This document shows positions 43,365 through 53,110 of a DNA stretch of 64,000 bases, in pieces. A model generated the notes under the pieces. The model searched no databases and had not been told where the DNA came from. It saw nothing but the letters and a program-made list of their open reading frames with translations. Source of the DNA: Bactericera cockerelli (Eukaryota; Arthropoda; Insecta; Hemiptera; Triozidae); NCBI GenBank assembly GCA_024516035.1, contig CM044955.1, positions 56,199,257-56,263,256 of the forward strand, written 5' to 3'. Position numbers and translations under genes: made by a program. Within the stretch, counting starts at the first letter, position 1. Each line of letters opens with the position of its first letter.

Positions 43365-43665
43365 AAATGTTTTTTTTTCTTCAAATTCCGTCTCTTTCTG
43401 ATTTAAAATTTTTTTATATTTCTGGATTTTTCCATAACCAACTGACCCAACTTTCGTTTTGTATCTTTCTGCAGTCTTTTAAATACATTCATTGTAACGC
43501 GCAAATCTCAGAAACTATAAATGGGATTTCAACGACATTTTGTATTAATCTAGTGAAGAAAAAATTATTTTACCATAACGAATTGAATAGAATCGTTAAA
43601 AAATGTGAACCAATCATGAGGCTGTATTGTGTCCATATTGGGCAGTGGTATTTTTCACTGTAAAC
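43365..43665 (+). repeat. Family H repeat, shortened copy
   Basis: 'tatttctggatttttccata', 'gtaacgcgcaaatctcagaa' and the terminal 'gaaccaatcatgagg', 'tattgtgtccatattggg' match the 51491-52232 copy, with the middle deleted. Confidence 0.65.
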
Positions 43666-45460
43666 ATCCTTGACGAGTATGATCTCCCCTTTTTTTATTG
43701 TGCATTAGAAACTATTTTAAATTTTAACCATAAATTATCTCTCAATCATTTTTTTTTTTAATTAGAGTTTCAGTTATCATTTTGTTTTGTTTTGGGTTAC
43801 GATTCAAGTTAACAAAAAACAACAATGACTTAAAACCTATTTTGGACTAATTTAAAATTAGTGCCAAGTAAGGTAGGTTAAATTTAGTCCCAAATAAACT
43901 ATTTCAGACCCCTGTACCTATACGACTGCCCCCGCTCTGATGTTTCAGACCCTTCCAACATCACGTTTTCCCAGGGGTCCCTCTTTTACTTTTAAACACA
44001 GTGAAAGGGGAAAAGATGGGGTTGCTTAAACGAAAGCCATGTCTCAGCAGGGGGATAGATGTCTGCACTCTCCATGTCAAGGGGAGTAAAAATGTCTGCA
44101 CTCTCATGTCATGGGGAGTCGAATCAAATTCCAGGGCCCTGTTTAATAAAATAATTTTAAAAAGCATGTCCCCATATTTAAAATTTTTTTAAAGTTGACA
44201 AAACAGAGTGAACGAAAAATTCCCGGAACGGATTTTTTTCTTTTTGACGGCAATGATTAGAGACTGAATTTTTTTTATGAATTTCTTACGCAAAATTGTC
44301 CCATTTTTTGGAGAAATTGAAATTTCTACGGGGGGTCACAGAAAGTAAAAATTAAAACAAAGGCATAACTTTTTTTGATTTTTGAATTTTGGAACTTTTT
44401 TCCTTAAATTTTTTTATTTTTAAATTCCCGGGAAATCTTTCGTTGAATTCTCACAAATTGAACCCTCACTCGATAAATTTATTTAATGTATCAATAAGTT
44501 GACTTTACAGTTTTTTTAATATATTATGTTTTCAAACTTATAAAATGAAAATCAACTTGTAGAACAAACGTGGAACAGGACCCTGAAGAAAATACCTACT
44601 TCCTTTCAACCTCTCAAAAAGGGTGGTGGTGAAATCTACTTGAATAAAAACTTCAATTTAAAACAGGCCCCGGCCCCGGGGATGCGGAACGCAGCCCCCC
44701 AAAAAAAAAAAAAAAAAAAAAAAATCGAGTCCTAGCTCGTACACAGTAAAAAAACTTACACATTTCTAGAAAAAAATTTTAAGCATAATTTTTATGATTG
44801 GCATGGTAAATAAATCGGGCTTTTTTTTCTTTCTTTTTTGTTTCCGGGTTTACGGCCTTTAACAAGGCGATAAGCCTGTCATTCACGCCGGATCAAACTC
44901 TTTAAGGTACTGAAAGATGGGCTCTATAAATTCCATTTTAGGCCGGTTTATTGGGAGCACGCCCAAAAATTATACGTCCCCCCCCCCCCCCGCGCCTGGT
45001 CAGAAACAATTTGGCAAAATGTTTAGTTACATTTTTCTACTTCAAATTTTTCAAAAAGGCTCATTTTTAAAGAATGCGAAGCATACGTGGGGGAGCGATG
45101 GACATTCGTGTATTATTCTGCGAAAGGTTTAAAGGTTTTTTTATTAAAGTTTTTGTCCGAGTCCGAGTTTTTAGTAAAAAAGTTTCCCGAATTCGTTCTG
45201 CTTTTACAAACTAAACGAGTTGTGAATATTTTTCTGTAATTGAAAAGTATTTTTTTCCCGTTCGAATTAGATAAATGTGAAATAATTCTGATATGCATGT
45301 ACATGTACATCTAGAGAACAGGCTAATTGATGGATCGATAATTGGACCTAGAGCCGCCTGGAGGGCCAATTAGCTAGAAACAGCTATTGTGAAGGATTAG
45401 GTATATTATTTATATGCAAATTTTTTGTACATCTAGCTAGTACACGTTGATTGACAGATT
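43666..45460. other. Unassigned low-accuracy sequence
   Basis: Poly(A) at about 44701-44724 and a C run near 44980; no gene or family recognised. Confidence 0.35.
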
Positions 45461-45565
45461 AAGGGTTGGGTGGAAGAGAATTGCAAGAGGCAATATCCCG
45501 CCCTTTAGTTAGGATACTGCATATATTTTAGCTCTGTTATTTTTCTTTTCTTGATTATACTCGTA
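45461..45565 (+). mobile_element. Family L element, shortened
   Basis: AAGGGTTGGGTGGAAGAGAA, 'tgcaagaggcaatatcccg', 'cctttagttaggatactgc' and a terminal ATTATTAT. It meets the following inverted copy tail to tail. Confidence 0.75.
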
Positions 45566-45762
45566 TTATTATTTAAATCTCTATTAGGAGGACAAATACA
45601 ATATTTAAGTATAAAATTAAAAAAAAAAAAACCCCCAAACAAGGTTGACAAAGAATAGCAAATGAAAAATAAATAAATAAAATAAAGAAAATAAATAATA
45701 AATGTCTAATTTTAACTAAATGGTTTATTGCCTGTGGGGAATTTCTTTTCACCCATTTAAAT
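45566..45762 (-). mobile_element. Family L element, inverted
   Basis: In reverse: 'tgggtgaaaagaaattcc', 'cacaggcaataaacc', 'atttagttaaaattagac', AT-rich body and 'ctaatagagatttaaa'. Together with the previous copy it forms an inverted pair joined at the AAT tails. Confidence 0.65.
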
Positions 45763-46417
45763 TAACTTGTTTGTTACAAATGTCCCAATTGATTTTTTAA
45801 TTAATTAATAATATTTTACATTGTTATGAATAAGAATAAAAATTTATTTAATTTTTAACTTGAAATCAACTTTCCCTACTCCATCTTCACATTCAAGTGA
45901 TGGAAATTCCAACTATATCTTCAATATACTGGCTACTGCCCCATGTATATGATGCAAGTCAATATGTGAAGAACGAAAAATTCATATTCGTACAAAAAAT
46001 AGAGGAGTAATAATAATAAAAATTATCATCACATCTTAATGTCATTGTCGTTAAAGGTAATGTACTTCTAGTTGGATTTTCAAGAAAACGTGACAAGTAC
46101 GATTTTTATCGACCACGTAGAACTGTACAGACATGTACCACTTTAATGGCACCTACAATCCTACATTAAGCAAAGAAAATGGTTTTCTCAAATCACTATA
46201 TTCACAAGTTTGCAACAATCTTGAAAAGTACCTACATTATAATGTTTGAAAATTTAATACTAACTATAAATTTTGATGTAATTGAAGAAATAATGGATGA
46301 ACTTCAATAGTTTTTCAAGATAAGTTATTCAAACAAAAACGATCTTTCCTTAACATACTGATGAGTTCAGTGATAATTATTAAATCTAATTTAATCAGAA
46401 TACCGACTTCATACTGA

Positions 46418-46530
46418 TCGATAGGCCGAACTTGTACTTCGAAGGTCGTGCCGGTGGTTCAAGTCCGAGTACAGCAAAGATTTCGAAGCGGTTTGAGTAG
46501 TTGTGGTATCACGAAATGTTTAAACCCAAA
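46418..46530 (+). mobile_element. tRNA-derived SINE, family E, degraded
   Basis: 'gatcgataggccgaactt', 'cgaaggtcgtgccggtgg', box B GGTTCAAGTCCGA and 'gtttgagtagttgtggtatc'. Confidence 0.65.
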
Positions 46531-47658
46531 ATATGATAATTTAAAATAAATTAATGTAAAAAGAGTGCTGGCTTTTTTTCCCCAAGGGAAATTTTTAAAT
46601 GACATTTACGAAGAATTTTGTCATCAATTAAATTTTCATCAGGCTTAAAACCCCCTGGATTGTCAAGAAACGACGGAAAACGACCAGATGGAGTCCTTTT
46701 TTTCCCCTGGCCCCTGGTTTTTTAAAGTTTTGTGGATGGGGACATGTGTCGATACCTTTCCCTCCACTTATATAGCAAAAACATCAAAAAGGGGCAGGGG
46801 TGGGCAGCTAAAAACAGATTCAAGATTAAAAAACATAATAATACATTGACATCAAAGAGAGAGGCTAAAATTGCTACATATTCAAACTGATTCTGGGAAA
46901 ACCAGGGGCTTGGAGCATTAAATCAAAAATGGTTAGACCATTTGGGAAAGAAATTGTTTGGAATTAGGGTGCCCCCTTACTTTTCACTTTCTTTCCAAAA
47001 AATTGGTCTAGCCTTCAATGAGGAAATGTTTTTTTTTTTGTTCCTGGTTCTGAATCTGTTAGTTCTTAATATCCAGTTCTCTTATATCCGGGTTCAATTG
47101 TTTTTGGGTGCAAGGCTTCTGCATAGGTATTGTTTTTAAATTTTCTGAAAATATTTTATTCAACACAATAACCCCCCCTTGTACTATTTCCTCAGTTGGT
47201 CCACCCTGTACCGTTTTAATATTGCAAAATTTCTTTACTTTTTTAGAGATAATTGTTCAATAAGTTCAAGAAAAACTTTCGTTAAAAAACAGATGGTTTT
47301 TGGTGTTTCTCAATCGTTTTGGAGAAACTAAAAACTTGTGTCATTATGTGCATAGAAATTTACTTGTGTTAAATTTCATCACGTTTGTCGAATTTTTGTC
47401 TTTTTTAAATTTTTGTATGATTAAAATTTACCTATGTATAATGTTCGAATTTCAAACATTTAGACGAAATTTCAACTGTAACCTCATTTTGATACGAACA
47501 GCGGACTGTTAATACGGTGGATCATCGTTTCGAGTTTCAATCACGACGAATTTTATTAAGACGGCTTCGATTTTTTTTTTTTTCTTACAAATCTTCATAA
47601 AGTTATAATTATGTCAACTTTTGTAATGGTATTTCTGATATCTTAGGACCAAATTATG

Positions 47659-47776
47659 AACAGGATTAAAGTTAAGATAAGCCAAAACACGTCTTCAAGT
47701 CGGAGTTTCAACCAATCACAGCGCACTATAGCCCGAGTTGAGGGACATTCTGGCTTATCTTAACTCGAATCCTGTT
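47659..47776. mobile_element. Small MITE with CCAATCA core
   Basis: Ends AACAGGATTAAAGTTAAGAT and its near complement (...TTAACTCGAATCCTGTT) enclose 118 bp. TTATG stands on both sides, a candidate 3-5 bp duplication (a TTA target would fit PIF/Harbinger, which is inference). The core has 'aaccaatcacagcgc', also present in the second copy at 52393-52505. Confidence 0.7.
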
Positions 47777-47849
47777 TTATGTTCTGGGCTTAATAGCTTT
47801 ACTTATAAAAACTTTGCCCTTATAAGATTTTCTATTATTATTATTCTAT

Positions 47850-47926
47850 ATATTAGTCCTGGCTGGGGACTATAAACAGGGAGTAGACCAGCAGTCCTGG
47901 CTGGGGGACTAAACAGGGAGTAGACC
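47850..47926. repeat. Tandem duplication, two units of about 37 bp
   Basis: The phrase 'agtcctggctgggg-act', 'aaacagggagtagaccagc' is repeated twice back to back with one or two differences. Confidence 0.85.
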
Positions 47927-48315
47927 AGCATTGGCTTGGTTCATGGTGGGCCCTCCTTGTAAAGAAGTGAGTGGTAGAAGTGCTGAGTCATTCCTCCACT
48001 GTCTGGCTACCATCGTTCACGATGACGCCACCCTATGATGATGATGATATTATTATTTATTAATTCGTCCATTAGTGTGGGTCTTGATATAATTGAAATT
48101 GATTACTAAAACATTTGTTTTGTTTGTCAAGTGGTTTGTTTGTCAAGTCCTAAACATATTAAATCAACTTATTTGTGAATTTAAGCACTTTTTACCATGG
48201 AAAAACACCTCCATTCCAGAAAAATACACTTTATTTACAATAGTAAGTAAACCTATTAACTTTATATAAGTAGGAGCAATTTTTAAATCGCTTAGTTAGG
48301 AAAGTTTTTTTTTCA

Positions 48316-48352
48316 AAGAGAGAGAGAGTGAGAGAGAGAGAGAGAGAGAGAG
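48316..48352. repeat. (GA)n microsatellite
   Basis: Nearly pure GA run adjoining the 3' end of the LINE; one GTGA interruption. Confidence 0.9.
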
Positions 48353-50930
48353 AATTTGAATTTGAATTTGAATTATTTGCTTTATTGACAATAAATTATT
48401 AATACAATAATGTTACCTCTTAAGCTAATTCTAACTTATTTAGAGGTAAGCTCTCTCATACATAACTTAACTAAAAAATATTGTAATTATGACAAAACAA
48501 AAATCAGAGAATTAACATAGGTAATATATCAACAATATCTGAATATTGCGCATATCTAAATAATAATGAATGTACAATTTTATTGTACATAGTGAAAAAA
48601 AATATTCCTATTTAAATATACTAAAATATTATACTTATCAATTACTTTGTAAAATTGCTTTTTTAGTAAGGTGTTTCCATTTTTTCTTGTCTTTCTCGTC
48701 CAAAAAGTCCTGGCAATAGGAGTTGAGGAGGGTGGGCATAATATACTCTAGTCTTCTTTCACCGTACAGTTTGGTATTTACACGTGTTCTTTTGAACTTC
48801 TGTAGTCTCAGGGAATATGGTTGTTCATTGAGTTGCCTGTATTTTTCATCATGGAAGTTGAGACTTATAAGTGTGAATTTTGAAAGTTGGTCAGGCGTCA
48901 TAATAGAGAGGTCTTGTCTTTCTTTGAAAAGATATTTTTTTATTCTTCGTTGAATCTTGATGAGGGGCTCGAGAATATACTGGGGTGAAAACGTATACAG
49001 TGGAGATCCATACCTGAGTAGAGAATCAACGAGTGAAAAGTAAATAGTTATTTTTGTTGTAAGTGGTAACTGGTCAGCATTTACTTTTTTTAGCTTGTAG
49101 TTGATTATTCTCATTTTTTTACACAGGTTGTAAACATGTGGCTTCATTTTGAATTCTTCGTCAATTATTACTCCTAGGTATCTCGCTGATGTGCTGTACT
49201 CGATCTTAAGACAACTACAGGATGACTCATAAGTCCGGCGCACAAGGCAATCTCTACTATGGCAGTGTAACCGATGCTCTTGCAAATTGACCCGCTTGCT
49301 CGCGAAACCAAAGATGATAGCTTCAGTTTTCTTTTCATTTATAAATATATGATTTTTGTAAAAGTATTTTTGTAGCTCGATGAAATCTTTTTGAGCGATA
49401 TCTACAGCATCTGCCACATTCTGGTGAACTGAAACTATGCACGAGTCATCGGCGAACATTTTGAGAATACTTGTTCTTTGCACATATTGTACGTCATAGG
49501 TATAAATATTAAACCAGGTCGGGCTATTAATCCCACCCTGGACCAAGCCCTGACTTACGTTCTCCGGATCACTCTTCGCGTCTCCAATGCGCGTGACCTG
49601 CTTCCTATTGCGAAAAAAGTTGTTGAGAAGGAGGGGGTGGGTGATGCCGATCTGTCTGAACTTTTCGATCAACAGGGCATGATCTATTGTGTCGAAAGCT
49701 GAAGAAAGGTCAAGTAGCAGTATGACGACACACTTCCTCTCATCCAGGGCAGTATTTATGATGTCAGCAAACTCTTGAAGTAGGGTCATGGTACTCTTGC
49801 CTGGCTGAAATCCATGCTGAAACTCGGGGAGAATAGTGTTTTCAGAAAGATATTTTTTGGTCTGATTATTAATGTGTTTTTCCACTAGTTTCTCCACCAA
49901 GGGCATAGAACCAACAGGCCGATAGTTACCATATTCATCTACTTTACCCTTCTTGTAGAGAGGAGTTATACACGATACTTTCAGAGAGTCAGGTATGTAA
50001 GATTGGCAAATAACTGAATTCACGAGGTGAGTTAGAAGAGGCGTAAATAGAGGTATGTTATTAATAAAATCTTGATTTCTCATGCCATCGATCCCCTTAC
50101 CCTGTTTCTTCATATTCTTAAGAATCATTCTGATATCTCTATCTTGTACTTTTCTTATATACATTGAACTTGTATCAGAGTGAGGTACTTGCTGTATCAT
50201 ATTTGGTTCTAAACACGGGCCTTGGTTCTTGATTTTAAGATTTTTAATCTGATTTACAAAATTAGAGTTAAAATTGTTGGCTAAAGTGGACAGGTCTGAT
50301 GTTTTGAATTTTTTTTGTAATGTTATCTCATTAGAACTTTTTTTATTTCTATCCATTAGACCATTTATTAGAGCCCATGTTCTTTGCATGTCACCCTTAG
50401 CCTCTTGAAACTGCTTGAACATATAAATTCTTTTTTCTTTTTTTATCAAGTTATTAACCATGTTTCTCTGAATTTTATATCGCTCATAATTAAATAAGTT
50501 ATTCTTATTATTTTGCCATGAACGAAGGAGGCTACGTTTCATAGCTATCTCTCGTTTCAACCTTTCACTTACCCAGGGTAAGTGTTTCTCATTTTCTTTA
50601 TTTCGAACCGTTTTCCTGCATGCCTCATAAATTTGATTAAATTTATTTTTGATTTTAGAGTAGATTTCATCAGGATCATTAATATTACCGTAGGTACTCC
50701 AATCAAAGGATTCTATTTCGAGTTGAACTTTTCTGTTGTCTAAAATTTTCTTATTCACCAATTTGTTTGGCCCACTAGATTGCTTGTCAGGTCCTGATAC
50801 TCTTAAGGCAATAAAATAGTGATCAGCCAGCTTGTCTGTAATGACTGTGGCTGTGTGGCAGAGTTGTCTAAACAAAAGAGGATAAGAGAAAGGAGATAAC
50901 GGATTTTGCAAAGTGTGAAATAGTAAAGGT
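48353..50930 (-). mobile_element. 5'-truncated non-LTR retrotransposon (LINE)
   Basis: Minus-strand element. The 3' end is a hexamer microsatellite (ATTCAA type, about four units, plus-strand 48353-48377) after an AT-rich 3' UTR of about 260 bp. The coding part runs upstream to about 50.9 kb, where the endonuclease domain is cut so that only its last residues remain. 5' truncation is usual for target-primed insertion. The exact 5' boundary is not visible; the frame stays open into T-rich DNA beyond 50911. Confidence 0.85.
48638..50911 (-). CDS. LINE ORF2-type protein: endonuclease remnant plus reverse transcriptase
   Basis: 757 residues, uninterrupted. The start shown is a TTG inside the domain, not a true start; the biological start lies in the missing 5' part. 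Residues 16-40 (CHTATVITDKLADHYFIALR) look like the C-terminal edge of an APE-type endonuclease (the usual SDHYP motif reads ADHYF). The reverse transcriptase spans roughly 290-590: 'ITPLYKKGKVDEYGNYRPV' at 315-333, 'FQPGKST' at 368-374, motif A 'DLSSAFDTIDH' at 401-411, motif B 'SQGLVQGGINSP' at 453-464 (in place of the common GVPQGS), catalytic FADD at 486-489, 'NEKKTE' at 525-530 and YLGVIID at 578-584. No RNase H or zinc knuckle is obvious in the last 170 residues. The motifs suggest the CR1/jockey-like group; I cannot fix the clade. In a full copy this enzyme would copy its own RNA at a nicked chromosomal target and could also mobilise SINEs. Confidence 0.9.
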   Translation of the reverse strand: MQNPLSPFSYPLLFRQLCHTATVITDKLADHYFIALRVSGPDKQSSGPNKLVNKKILDNRKVQLEIESFDWSTYGNINDPDEIYSKIKNKFNQIYEACRKTVRNKENEKHLPWVSERLKREIAMKRSLLRSWQNNKNNLFNYERYKIQRNMVNNLIKKEKRIYMFKQFQEAKGDMQRTWALINGLMDRNKKSSNEITLQKKFKTSDLSTLANNFNSNFVNQIKNLKIKNQGPCLEPNMIQQVPHSDTSSMYIRKVQDRDIRMILKNMKKQGKGIDGMRNQDFINNIPLFTPLLTHLVNSVICQSYIPDSLKVSCITPLYKKGKVDEYGNYRPVGSMPLVEKLVEKHINNQTKKYLSENTILPEFQHGFQPGKSTMTLLQEFADIINTALDERKCVVILLLDLSSAFDTIDHALLIEKFRQIGITHPLLLNNFFRNRKQVTRIGDAKSDPENVSQGLVQGGINSPTWFNIYTYDVQYVQRTSILKMFADDSCIVSVHQNVADAVDIAQKDFIELQKYFYKNHIFINEKKTEAIIFGFASKRVNLQEHRLHCHSRDCLVRRTYESSCSCLKIEYSTSARYLGVIIDEEFKMKPHVYNLCKKMRIINYKLKKVNADQLPLTTKITIYFSLVDSLLRYGSPLYTFSPQYILEPLIKIQRRIKKYLFKERQDLSIMTPDQLSKFTLISLNFHDEKYRQLNEQPYSLRLQKFKRTRVNTKLYGERRLEYIMPTLLNSYCQDFLDEKDKKKWKHLTKKAILQSN

Positions 50931-51375
50931 ATACGAAAGTGTCTAAAGACTAAAACCCTGAAAGCTGCTAGAGTAAAAAAAAAGAAAGTTGAATGCGGAA
51001 AAGTCGAAGAAAAGAAAGATACGATGAATTTTCGAACAAAAGTAATTTAAAAGAAATTAGGATGGTAAAGTGCTGGTGAAGTCTATGTCATGAATATTTA
51101 ACTCTTTTCCTACGAACTTTATCTTTTGCACAGACTCCAATGCATAAATGATGTGATTCGAGAAAAATTGCACTCGTCAATGTTATAAAGATTAGCGGAA
51201 GAGAAATAGATGTCTGGAAGGAACATAAATATGTTAACAGTTGAAAAATCGATTAGTGAAGAAAAGGGATTAGTAAGAAACATAGACTAGTAAGTTACAT
51301 AGACTATCTAGAAGAAAAATAGATGAGCTAGAGAACAGCGATAGGAAACACAAGGATCAAAAAGCCAAGGAAATA
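50931..51375. other. Unassigned A-rich sequence
   Basis: Purine-rich on the plus strand, no gene. Possibly part of the element upstream of the LINE or simply flank. Confidence 0.4.
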
Positions 51376-51490
51376 AAGGGTTGGGTGGAAGAGATTGCCA
51401 TAGGCAATAACCCCGCCCTTTAGTTAGGACATATGTTTAGATATATTTTTGTATTATTTTTCCTTTTTAATGTATATATTGTTTCCATTT
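51376..51490 (+). mobile_element. Family L element, cut by a family H repeat
   Basis: AAAGGGTTGGGTGGAAGAGA, TTGCCATAGGCAATAACCCC, 'gccctttagttaggacatat', then an AT-rich stretch that ends where the family H palindrome begins. The (AAT)n tail is absent. Confidence 0.75.
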
Positions 51491-52232
51491 TACTTCCGAC
51501 AAATTTCTAATATTAGAAATCGGAAGTATTGTGTTCGTTTTTGTAAAAAAAAAATATTTTTTTGCTCCGATTTCAATTTTTTTCATATTTCTGGACGTTT
51601 CATAACCTACTGAGTAAATTTGGTTTTGTGTCCGTCTGTCGGTCTGTCGGTCTGTCGGTCTGTCTGTCTGTTAAAACGATTCCTTGTAACGCGCAAATCT
51701 CGGAAACTACTCGACCGATTTTGATGAAATTTTGCACACATCTAGGAGACATTCTGTAGATGGTCCCATTTTGAATTCATTGAATTCATACAAGCGGTTC
51801 TGGGTGAAAAAGACAGTGGTCAGGCGCATGGCCTGACCACTAACTTTTTACTTAAACGCTTATATCTCGTGAACGGTACACCCGATTTCGATGAAATTTT
51901 GTAAGAATATGCACATTATTGTTTTACATATGTTATTTGTATTTATTTTTAAATTAATTATAATTTGACTCTGATATTTAAGAAAATCCGAAATTTTGGA
52001 CAAAAAAGTAAAAAAATAAGGACCACGACTTGCCGATACAGAATTTTTTGTGGAATTTAGAATGTAGAAAAAACGATATTCTACCATATAAGACAAATTT
52101 GAAGAAAATCGGTTGAGCCGTTTTGGAGATACAAGTAATTTTCTATAAAATCTCAAAATTGGCACGTGTTTACAATGTGAAGCAATCACGAGGAAGTATT
52201 GGGTCCATAATTGGCAGTGTTTTTTTCATTGT
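51491..52232 (+). repeat. Family H repeat, longest copy (0.74 kb), hairpin-headed
   Basis: Opens with a 36-bp palindrome (ACTTCCGA...TCTAATATTAGA...TCGGAAGT). Then come 'tttttgctccgattt', 'cgtttcataacctactga', a (GTCTGTCG)n microsatellite (about 51630-51670), 'gtaacgcgcaaatctcgg', 'tatatctcgtgaacggtac' and a terminal 'aagcaatcacgaggaagt', 'gggtccataattggcagtg'. Other copies: 816, 43365, 62195. No terminal inverted repeat pair or protein seen; the class is unknown. The 109-codon minus frame at 51860-52189 recurs with damage at 62510-62803 only because the DNA is repeated. Confidence 0.75.
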
Positions 52233-52392
52233 TATAATAATTATTTGTATTATACATTAGGTCTTTTTAAAATATCTAATAAAGGGTATAATAGAATAGA
52301 ATAGTAGAAATTTAATAGAATAGAAAGCTGGTGGAATAGAACGCTTTGGCATTAATTGTCGGTATAATTAAGACTAAGGTACAAATTATAAA

Positions 52393-52510
52393 ACAGGATT
52401 AAATTTTATGCTAGGCCAGACGCTCTCTCAAGTTGTTGTTTGAACCAATCACAGAGCGCTTATCTTAAGATAAGTGGTTCGTCGGTCTGACCTGTCTTAA
52501 ATTTTATTTA
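52393..52510. mobile_element. Small MITE with CCAATCA core, second copy
   Basis: 'aacaggattaaattttatg', 'tgaaccaatcacagagcgc' and 'gacctgtcttaaatttta' reproduce the layout of 47659-47776. The terminal repeats are more decayed here. Confidence 0.6.
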
Positions 52511-52623
52511 TTACATATTTATATGGGATTTTCTACTTGTATATTTGCTATTTCATTTGATACCTATGTATATGTATAAAATTGTACATTTGTTTGGTAG
52601 CAATAGCATTCATATCGATCATA

Positions 52624-52799
52624 ATTATTACTGTCGTATTATGATCTATATGATCATATTATATGGACGCCCAGATCCAATGTCTGGACATGAAAGGAGC
52701 CCAGACATTGGATCTGGGCGTCCATATAATCCTCTCACCACCGTGATTTAGGTATCAATACCTATCTCACGGACACGGAATTATTATTACTGTCGTATT
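52624..52799. repeat. 17-bp direct repeats flanking two hairpins
   Basis: ATTATTACTGTCGTATT occurs at 52624-52640 and 52783-52799. Between them is a perfect 30-bp stem (52658-52687 with 52701-52730, core GGACGCCCAGATCCAATGTC) with a 13-nt loop, then a second hairpin at 52741-52772 (CCGTGA...AGGTAT/ATACCT...TCACGG). The direct repeat looks like a target-site duplication around a 142-bp insert. No coding. Confidence 0.85.
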
Positions 52800-52954
52800 C
52801 AATTCATGCAGTTTGAACTTATTGAGTTAGAAAGCAGGCAGGCCAAGGAGATTGTAGTATAGATTATAAGTTTTCTCTAATGCTTAATATAAAACCCTTT
52901 CAAGGAACTTATTTAGTGCTTACCCAGTGCTGTAGCTAGGATTCTAACTGGTAG

Positions 52955-53110
52955 AAAGGGAATCTTAAAGATGAGTGTTTCACAGACTTTTTTTATCTTG
53001 TAGCCATGAAACAGGAGCTACTGTAGACACTTGTGATCTGTGTTGTACCCCGCCCATCCTATGCATTTCCCCCTTCTAATGGGTGAGAAGTGACTCATGT
53101 ACACATAAAC
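52955..53110. repeat. Unclassified dispersed repeat, inverted copy of 8025-8205
   Basis: 'aaagatgagtgtttcac', 'gtagccatgaaacaggagct', 'cccgcccatcc' and 'atgggtgagaagtga' mirror the 8.0-8.2 kb segment. Confidence 0.6.

Larger units (their letters stand above)
33048..47200. other. Low-accuracy sequence block
   Basis: This stretch shows frequent artificial-looking homopolymers (C, T and A runs back to back, such as at 34480, 35470, 40905 and 41120) and SINE copies broken by indels, unlike the clean DNA before 29.6 kb and after about 47.6 kb. Some parts (for example 45760-46420) look cleaner. It is probably unpolished long-read sequence. Open frames here should not be read as genes. Confidence 0.65.

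Noticed and set aside
51860..52189. 109-codon minus frame resembling the 97-codon frame at 62510-62803
   Set aside because: Similarity comes from the shared noncoding family H repeat; the frame is not conserved at codon level as far as can be seen.
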